DNA of 64,000 nucleotides from Ectocarpus siliculosus (taxonomy: Eukaryota > Sar > Phaeophyceae > Ectocarpales > Ectocarpaceae), in NCBI GenBank assembly GCA_000310025.1, contig FN648938.1, positions 234,624 through 298,623 on the forward strand, in the 5' to 3' direction. The translations under genes were made by a program, and so were the position numbers. Position 1 is the stretch's first letter, and every line of letters starts with the position of its first letter. Below are positions 56,847 through 64,000 of the stretch, in pieces. The notes beneath the pieces were generated by a model, which saw nothing but the letters and a program-made list of their open reading frames with translations, made no database searches and was not told where the DNA came from.

Positions 56847-58755
56847 CTGCCGTCGCTGCTGCCTCGTGGGGGGGGCTGCTGCCGGCAGGCGATGGGTGGG
56901 TCGTCTGCTGCGCTCGTGAGGAAGTTGCGCCTGCGATCCGAGCCAAGTCGAGTCTCCGTACAACGGAGAGGAAGGGGGGGGGGGGGCTAGAGACTTTTGT
57001 TTCTGCGGGTACTTGGTAGCAGAAGTTCTGGGCCGTTTTGGTCGGACCGAGAGATGACATTACCGTGTCGGAGAAGATTTTGGGTGTGTAGTTGTACTCG
57101 ATTAGTTGGAACGTCGTTTTAGAAGTAAAGAAAAAAAAATCGCGCGGTGTGACGAGGGGAGAATGGGAGCGCCATACCACGACAAACCCGTGTGTGTTGG
57201 GGGGTTCTTGTGGGTTTTCACGTCTTGATGGGGTTTTCGTTCGTGGTGTGGGTAGGGGAAGGTGTGCTGTGTGAAACGCTCCGAGTAGGCTATACCATCG
57301 AGAAAAATGAGGGCGAACAAAAGCTTAGTATTAGTAGGAAATTACCGGTTGTTGTGGTGTGCGTGTTTCAGGCGTGGGTTCTCCGCTCGCTGGTCGCCTT
57401 GGCCCCTGTGGAGGGGAGATCAAGGATTCGGCCACCGAGGTTAGAAAAGAAATGGGGCAGAGCGCACGGTGCCGTGTAAGCGCAACACTCTCATTAGGAA
57501 AACCTGTGTTGTATTGTAGAGTGGGGATTGGCCGGGCGTACAGCCGATCCGCCTTCGGTCGGTGTGGGAGGGCGAAAGGGGTTTTGTTTGGGGTTCCGGT
57601 GAGAGGCCTTTTTGGCGGCTGAGTGTTGCTGGTGCTTTCTTTGTTGTGGTTTTGATTTTTCCTTCTCTAGCGCCCCCCTCGTCATCGTTGTCGAGACTGA
57701 CTGCCGGCCTCTCTCTCTCTCTGGTCAAGTTCATTATGGTGGTTCTTTTATCGTCGACTTGACGCGAGGAGTGGGTGGATTTAGGCAGAGGTTGTGGTTT
57801 GGGTCAGTCGCGTGTGGGACGTTCGTGTAGCATATCATCTACGCGTGCTCCCACGGCGCCGAACAAGGCTGTTCGGTACCAAGGTGTTTTGCGCAGTTTG
57901 TCGCTCGCGCAACTTTGGCAGTACCGGAAGGCAAGGAAAGTTCTAGTGCTCTGTATTCGGTTTCCTTGATAGCCGAGGCGTGCCAATGTTCGAGCGCCAG
58001 CGGTAGTCATTGCTTACATAGCGGTTGTCCACTTTCCACTGTGCCACGATGGGGGATACCCGGTACATTTGTCGCTTTCGAAAGGAATGAAAAAAAAAAG
58101 TTACACACCGAAGGGATGCCATAATACCTGACTCGTACAGAAACGGAAGGGAACATCGCGAAGTTTTCAGGTGCACCCAAATGGCGTTAATCGTTAATTA
58201 TGCCTCCCAACTAACCCCCCTGCCGCGAAATGTTCCTCTGTTCGAGGGTGATGAGTGCAAATACATACGCACAGCAGTGCACTCCAGCGCTATGGGCATG
58301 GGTAGCTCCATGTCTGTTTCTCCATCGCATGTGTTGCCAACCCCCCCCACAGTATGCTCAATGCTTTCCACACACACGGAACGCCGAGGAACGGCGACGT
58401 ACGGCCTTTATTAGGGAAGGCCCAAAATTACAAAATTACGGATCCATCCGGAGTGGAAACTACAACATGCCGTTCTGCTTCTTCTACCAAGCCCATGTGT
58501 GCCTCACGCAGCTCAGCATATGACTTCAGTCGGTCGTCTTCCAATCCAAAAGTGGTTCGAAGCCACACACATGTCAATTCCCGAAATTCCAAGTGGTGTC
58601 GCGAAAAAGCGCAACATCCTTTTGCAGGTGACATCGACACATGACCGTGTGTCCAAGATATTACCTATCCCATCGTGACTCATGTACGGGATTTTCGTGA
58701 GGGATGTCTTCCAGCGCGTGTACCCCCTACTTCTTCAACAATGGCAATGCGTCAA
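55780..58755. other. Intergenic region, convergent 3' ends
   Basis: This holds the 3' UTRs of cyclin B (plus) and the unknown gene at 58,756 (minus). Present are a (GCC)n tract at 55,780-55,803, an interrupted (TGC)n tract at 56,813-56,850 and homopolymer G and A runs. Long open frames such as 57180-56359 (minus) are GC-skew artefacts. One minus-strand stretch, 58640-58428, reads GLEDDRLKSYAELREAHMGL and on, with protein-like composition. It could be a small exon or relic, but no partner exon was found. Confidence 0.4.
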
Positions 58756-61700
58756 TCAAAATCCCTTCACGGCGGCGTCGTAGTCAAGCCCCCTAGTCCA
58801 GTACACCAAATCTTCCAGGCTAGAGCTGTCCGCGCACCAAGCAGGGGCGACGGCGGCGGCCGCAGGAGAAGGGGCCGCCAACCCGAAGCCCGCAGAGAAA
58901 TCCCCGATTTTTCTGTCTAGAGGCGACAGCCCCCCTTCCGACGCCGACATGACACCACAACCTGGAACAACGCCAATACCATTTCCGGCGTGGGTCCCAA
59001 TACTTCCTTTACGGTACGGCTCGGGAGGGAGGGGTTCTTGTTGTCGCCGGGCCGCCACCGCCGCCTCTTCCGTTGTCGTAGCCGGAGAAAATACGCCGGC
59101 GTGGGAACCTTCCCACCCCCCCGGCGCTTCAGCGAAACCGATAACTCCGTCCAACGAAGAAGAATCCTCTTCCCTCCGTGGACGGGGCCTTTCTGCGTCG
59201 CAATCGGCGCTGCTACTTGCAATGTCGCCCTTTTGGCTGCTGTCGCTGCCGCCACCATCACCAATACCACCAGCAGCGCTATGCACAGCTGCCGAGGCAT
59301 TCTCATCCTTCTCGGCGAAGTTTCCGGCAGCCGCCGCCCCGTCCGGATAACTTTGCGGCGCCCAGCTACTGCCTTCGCTTGCCGCTGGGTTTACAGCAGG
59401 TTCTTGGAGCAACTCAGCCTCCTGAAATCGAAACAGGAGTGTCAGGGGGAAACGCATCGCCCCGTTAGACGGGTACAAACCGATGAACCTGTTAAGGCCG
59501 AAAATACTGCATATCACACCAGTTTAGCCAGGCGTTCCCTCCCGGAAAAACCAAGGTACAGTAGGCCCATACACGACGTTATTCCATACGTTAACGTTTG
59601 GGTCTTTGACGAAAGCAGCATTGAATGGTTGGCGGTCTATCAAGAACGTGGCACGCCTAACTAGGTTGAGACTTCATCAGTACGAATCACTTCGAGGGCA
59701 CATCCTGTGCACCACGTGATCCTACATGCCGGCAGTATCTTCAACCTTGCTTTCGAACGCTACGGACGATGCAAACATGACCTTCTCTTAAATCATATGG
59801 GGGAAATTTCGGTAGAGTTTGAGTTTTTGCAGGTGTGGCTTGTTCGAGCAAGGAACAGGTGTCGCTACAGCATGAGACGGTGCTGCAGCGTAAGCTTACG
59901 CGGAGTCGCCGTCGTAACAATATTGGGACACGGCGTATTTCAAGATTTCAAGAAGGACCGTTGGCCGACGAAACCGCCGAAACTACCGGGTGTAGGCCAA
60001 GAAATAGTAGGGGCATGTTATGTATCATGGATTAAGGGCGCGGGGGGGATCACAGTACCTCCTCTGAAAAATCCAGGAAACGCCTGCATGTCTCGGTTTT
60101 CCAAAGTCTAACTGCAGTACGAAACTACCATCGTAAATTAACCGTCCGCAGCGGTCGCTTGTGTACAATGTTAGTAGCTGAGGTTGTACCCCTTGCGATA
60201 CACTACAGACTAGCGGTCCGCGATTTTCCAAACGATCCTTCTATCATCGAGTTCGGTGAGCTACAAGCTAGATTTTTGAAGCTGCTGTGCGGTCCAATTG
60301 TGAAACGCTTCAAGCACCTTTGCCTAAAGGCTGGACATGCATATTCATGACCCTAGGCATTCAAATCGACAATGGCGACCAGCTGGATATATGAGGGAAG
60401 AGCTGCGCTGAAGTTCGCGGCCCCATACACTCACATAGGCGGTGATTCGTGTTCACCGTGTGCTTGAAGCGTTTCAAAATTGGACCGCACAGCAGCTTCA
60501 AAAATCTAGCTTGTAGCTCACCGAACTCGATGATAGAAGGATCGTTTGGAAAATCGCGGACCGCTAGTCTGTAGTGTATCGCAAGGGGTACAACCTCAGC
60601 TACTAACATTGTACACAAGCGACCGCTGCGGACGGTTAATTTGCGATGGTAGTTTCGTACTGGAGTTAGAATTTGGAAAACCGAGACATGCAGGCGTTTC
60701 CAGGCGTTTCCTGTTTTTTTGAAGAGGAAGTACTGCGATCCCCCCCGCGCCCTTAAGCAGCGCATTGCTCGCAGGAAACTTACTTGAACGTTATGGTGAA
60801 ATTGGAACAAGTCAGGCTGAGCCCACCAACGTACTACCGGGTTTGAGTCTGAATCATGTGTGTGGCGCTTTTGTACAGCGTGGCAAACCGCTGTTCCAGC
60901 AATGACTGTCGCAGAAAGAGAGTCCTCTCCTACCTCGTTAGCCGATCCGTGCCGCCGCCCAGCGGCCCCCCCTATCAACCTCCCGCTCCCGCCGCCAAAA
61001 TATTTCTCTACCTGCCGAATTCGGCTCTCGGTTAGCTCAAGATCGGGAATATTGACAGCCGCTTCGCCGTGATCGAAAGTAGAACCTGTGTCGTCAGCAA
61101 ATGTTTTTGTTACATCGTAATCTCCTCGGTCCTCCTGCCTGGTAATGTCCATCTCATCGCCAGTACCACCCGGCAACTTCGAGCGAACGCTGCCGCTGAA
61201 GACGACGTTGTTGGCCCTGTTGCCGAGTGGGGTAATTCCCGGTGCGCCACCTGGTGGCCGAGGGCTCCGTGATGGCCCTTCCTGTGCGTTGCTTTCTGTA
61301 GGGGGGTCTGCTGCATTTGCTACCGGAGAGCATCCGCTACCAGTATCCTCTTTTGCCATGTAGACTGTTTTCATCCTTTCTAGAGTCTCCAATTTGGATG
61401 CTGCCGCAGCACCAGCGCTACTACGTCTCTCCGTCGCCGGAGGACAGCGTCGGAATTGGAGACTCGTTGGCGTCGCTGCCGCTCTTCTCTTCCACCTCCA
61501 GAACTGCTCAAAATCGGCCTTAAGGCCCGAAGGATCTCGCCTCCTTGCCATACGTAAAATCGCCGCCGTGGCTCCACCATCGTAGCCTCCTGCCGATGCT
61601 ACCATTTCCTCCTCGGAGTTTCCATCAACGGCCGGGCCGAAGCCGGTGGGTGGCCTGCTACAAGACGAATCACTTCCACCATTGCCATCTCGGCATGGCT

Positions 61701-62532
61701 TACTGTGTTCATTCCCTGCTGTTGGAGTGCCCTGGCGCGACAGTCCAGTACTGTTGCCCCGATGGTTTCTGTTGGAGCAGCCTTGGCGACTATTCTGAGG
61801 ATGCCACTGCTGTCGTCGTCTCGTGTCAACTATCAGTGGCAGCTGGGGCATCCTGCTTTTTTCTCCCGGTCTATCTCGTTGGTGCTGCTTCCCGAGATCA
61901 GTCTCGGCAAAAACGCCCATTGATCTAGCTCTCCGTTCCTCCAGCGCAGCGGCAGTGTCCAAGGGTGCGCTGGCCGTAGAAAACCCGGATAACATCGAGC
62001 GAGTTCCGTCGGAAGTCGACATCCGACCTGACTCCGGACCAACGTCGCTGTGTGTATGAAGACCGCTGGAGGAACCAGTGCGCCGCCCGCCGCACCGCTT
62101 GTTCAGCGCCCAGTTTCGGTGATCGGCCCCCTTTCTCTTCTGCCGGTGACACCGCTGCTGTCTCGAGTTTCTGGTCGACAGCGGCATACCTCCTGTCTGT
62201 CTCCTTCTGTTGACCGTTGCCGCCGCTGTTGCGTGGAGTGTAGGCAGTCGCTGCATCAACGGCTCGAGTGCCTGGGAAATGTTCTCGGCGTCGTCGGCAG
62301 CCAAGTTCGACGATAGGGCCGACTCAAGGGTCCTACGAAAGCTCTCACGGTCCGGAAGCCCTGCTACTTCCATGCCGCCCTTGTCAGGGAGAGATGGGTG
62401 GTATATTCCTGAGGCTTTGCGATTTCCAGCAGCACTGCCTGTGCCGCTGTCAGCATGTTGTGCCGAGATCTCACGACGGTGTTGCACATGTTCCTGAGCA
62501 AGCCGATACTCCGTCCATGCACCGATGTACAT
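58756..62532 (-). CDS. Unknown, mostly disordered protein (2 exons, ~804 aa)
   Basis: Exon 1 (62532-60784) ends at a perfect GTAAGT donor after HNVQ. Exon 2 (59421-58756) starts after TTTCAG in phase 0 (EAELLQEPAVNP) and ends in a TGA stop. No known domain is recognised. The N-terminus, GMYIGAWTEYRLAQEHVQHR, looks folded and helical, and the frame stays open 5 residues and more upstream of the ATG (VWPLTHLGMYIGAW), so an upstream exon joining at a CAG near 62,560 is possible. The middle is rich in Gly, Ser, Arg and Gln. A helical segment, RTLESALSSNLAADDAENIS, lies near residue 70. The C-terminus, SLEDLVYWTRGLDYDAAVKG, again looks conserved. Without splicing, the frame would run on for about 140 residues into the foldback element, but that read-through is not the likely protein. 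Function is not assigned. Confidence 0.6.
60036..60752. mobile_element. Foldback element family B, copy 2 (717 bp, TTAA-flanked)
   Basis: Arms of about 285 bp (60,036-60,318 and 60,465-60,752) are reverse complements starting GGGCGCGGGGGGGATC. Each outer end is flanked by TTAA (60,032-60,035 and 60,753-60,756), a target-site duplication typical of piggyBac-type transposition. The loop (about 60,319-60,464) matches the loop of copy 1 at 40.1-40.9 kb in reverse complement, and the unequal arm ends are swapped too, so the two copies are simply in opposite orientation. It lies in the single intron of the 58,756-62,532 gene, ending 31 bp from the donor site. No transposase is encoded. Confidence 0.85.
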
Positions 62533-63108
62533 ACCGAGGTGAGTCAGAGGCCAGACCTGGCCTCCTCAATGCGCTTCTCGTAGTTCTGTGGTATTCACTT
62601 TGTGAGAACCCCCCAACGCCACGGTTGCAGTGCACCCCTGACGAAGTGAACGACATGCCGTCATGTGCGGCAGAACTTGTTGCGGTTCGGGTGGTTGGGT
62701 TACAGACCGTTTCGCGCGGCGAGATTCGAGAGATTTTGAGCTTCGGGATTCGGAGATTGTGAGCTCTCGCGCTCGGCGCTCTGATGGTCTGCAAGTAAGT
62801 ACGGCTCGCCCCCGTTTTCTGGTGCTAGTTGTGCATGATGCTTGGGACGTCCCAGTGTAATCCAAATGGAGGTACCGTAGTAGCCAAAATGGGTCCCCAC
62901 GTGCCGACCTATGTTGGAGTTGGTTGGAGGTACAATCATCAGCCCATGATTTCAATACTGCTCCTACGACTAAAAGGGTGCCACACACAAAACGCCCGAC
63001 CAGTACCTAACACATATCATCTGCACCTTCCCAACATAACATATATGAGACACACAAGACAGCTACCAAACTGTCTTGTTGAGCCTGTTACCCGCAGGGG
63101 AGATGTCC
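62533..63108. other. Upstream region of the unknown gene, no clear gene
   Basis: This probably contains the promoter and perhaps one 5' exon of the 58,756-62,532 gene. Three overlapping minus-strand frames are open around 62,560-62,760 with Arg/Ser-rich translations and plausible acceptor sites (CACAG near 62,592; TTGCAG near 62,792). No choice among them is supported. Confidence 0.3.
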
Positions 63109-63258
63109 CTATATGCTGTCTGGGAAATCGTAGACATACAGGTACTTTCTGACGCTATGAATCCATTGCTAATCTGTCTCAGACTATATGCTGTCTGGGA
63201 AATCGTAGACATACAGGTACTTTCTGACGCTATGAATCCATTGCTAATCTGTCTCAGA
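63109..63258. repeat. Perfect 75 bp tandem duplication (2 copies)
   Basis: Unit 1 (63,109-63,183) and unit 2 (63,184-63,258) are identical, beginning CTATATGCTGTCTGGGAAAT. The period of 75 bp keeps a plus-strand frame open through both copies (LYAVWEIVDIQVLSDAMNPL repeated), but there is no other sign of a gene. Identity implies a recent duplication or an assembly artefact. Confidence 0.9.
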
Positions 63259-63778
63259 CTCTTTTCTATGATAGAGATGGTTTCGTTGTGTCATATTAAG
63301 AAAAAAATATATATATATTGCTGTACGCTGCACCAATGATCCACCCTTTGGCTTACATGGTGGTCTGTCCAAGAGAGGGAGCGAGAGAGATATATATAGA
63401 GAGAGATAGACAGAGATAGACAGAGACAGGCAGAGACAGACGAGACAGAGAGCTCATTCTCTTGTGTCCCTGCCGCGAAACCCGGCAGAACTACAATATA
63501 CCGTAAAACAAAACTGACGCTGGCTCTATAGTCTACATACGTATTTTTATGGTACTTATTATTACATAACAATCCAATACTCCAAAAAAAGCAACCTTCC
63601 CACAACCTTCCCGCAACCTCCCCGCCGTTTCTAACTTCACCTCAGTACTGTTCTCAGTGGGGGACTACATGAAGAGGCGTCGTGTGTGCTGGCACGTTCA
63701 GGTTTGCTTCTTGGGTGGTGATATCGAGGATCGTAGTGAGTAATGGCCTACAATCTCCATATCTCCGCCAATTAGTCC
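63259..63778. other. Low-complexity stretch, no gene seen
   Basis: It includes (AT)n at 63,302-63,318 and an imperfect GAGA/GACAGA purine repeat at 63,373-63,452. No coding sequence is supported. Confidence 0.5.
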
Positions 63779-63941
63779 GACACCCAGTTTCTTGTACTGC
63801 TTGTGCTCACCGCCACGGACCGTAAACCCCTGAACGGCGGATCGTCAGTAGTAGCTAGTGACATAAGCTACTGCTGATAACCCGCAGTTCAGGAGATTTG
63901 GGTGAGTGGCGGCGAGCACAAGCAGTACAAGACACCTGGTG
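63779..63941. mobile_element. Small palindromic MITE (~163 bp)
   Basis: CGACACCCAGTTTCTTGTAC at the left pairs with GTACAAGACACCTGGTGTCG at the right. The pairing continues inwards (TGCTTGTGCTCACCGCCA with TGGCGGCGAGCACAAGCA, then CCTGAAC with GTTCAGG), leaving a short loop around 63,860. It is non-coding. The target duplication is not clear. Confidence 0.7.
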
Positions 63942-64000
63942 TCGATCGAATTATGCAGAGATTTGCAGTGATTGTTGGTCATTACTGTACATACAATCCT

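Noticed and set aside
56359-57180. 273-codon minus-strand frame
   Set aside because: Its composition follows GC skew and a CTG/CAG repeat; no domain, no splice context and no start-region features are seen.
40147-60752. Loop inversion by recombination within the foldback family
   Set aside because: The unequal arm ends are swapped together with the loop between the two copies, so simple insertion in opposite orientation explains the difference.
60361-62532. Continuous 723-codon frame taken as the full coding region of the unknown gene
   Set aside because: The last ~140 codons lie in and beyond the foldback element and follow a perfect GTAAGT donor; a phase-matched acceptor and exon exist at 59,421.
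1-64000. Retroviral, LTR or other virus-like elements, CRISPR arrays, rRNA genes
   Set aside because: No reverse transcriptase, integrase, capsid-like or polymerase reading frame, no long direct terminal repeats, no spaced short repeats and no rRNA-like sequence were seen.

Overview
The window looks like nuclear DNA of an intron-rich, moderately GC-rich alga. A brown alga of the Ectocarpus type is the best guess. The evidence is dense 50-200 bp exons separated by introns of 0.3-2.8 kb, GT-AG (occasionally GC-AG) splice sites, alanine/serine/glutamate-rich low-complexity protein tails, CAG/CAA/GGA and CT microsatellites, many small DNA transposon remnants, a TTAGGG-type telomere-like tract, and stramenopile-style LRR/IQ proteins. 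The species cannot be proven from sequence alone. No rRNA, tRNA, CRISPR array or LTR element was seen.

Layout. (1) 0.4-7.1 kb, plus strand: an eight-exon gene for a secreted, glycine-rich, beta-helix-like surface protein. Its second intron carries a TA-flanked mariner-like non-autonomous transposon. (2) 9.5-35.8 kb, minus strand: one gene of about 38-40 exons. Exon phases and motif continuity join an acidic/basic N-terminus, about 20 cysteine-containing leucine-rich repeats, about 12 IQ (calmodulin-binding) motifs and an EF-hand-like C-terminus into one protein of roughly 1,650 residues. A near-perfect 450 bp palindrome sits just upstream of its start. (3) 36.4-41.2 kb: repeat-rich intergenic DNA with a 1 kb TIR element, a family of 70 bp repeats and a foldback element. 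(4) 41.3-46.0 kb, minus strand: a six-exon alpha3-type 20S proteasome subunit that appears to start with a signal peptide. (5) 47.9-51.2 kb, minus strand: PSF2 of the GINS replication complex. (6) 51.6-55.8 kb, plus strand: a mitotic B-type cyclin with a destruction box. It is divergent from PSF2 across a 478 bp shared upstream region. (7) 58.8-62.5 kb, minus strand: a two-exon gene for a largely disordered protein of unknown function. Its intron holds a second copy of the foldback element, flanked by TTAA. (8) 62.5-64.0 kb: no clear gene; a perfect 75 bp tandem duplication and a small palindromic MITE.

How they fit together. PSF2 and cyclin B form a plausible co-regulated cell-cycle pair (S phase / M phase) sharing one intergenic region. 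The LRR-IQ protein probably integrates calcium/calmodulin signals with a protein-binding LRR scaffold. The most unusual protein is the proteasome alpha3 paralogue with an apparent secretory signal, which raises the question of a proteasome component in a membrane-bounded compartment. All gene models were built by hand from reading frames, splice-site dinucleotides and phase continuity; no database search or transcript was available.
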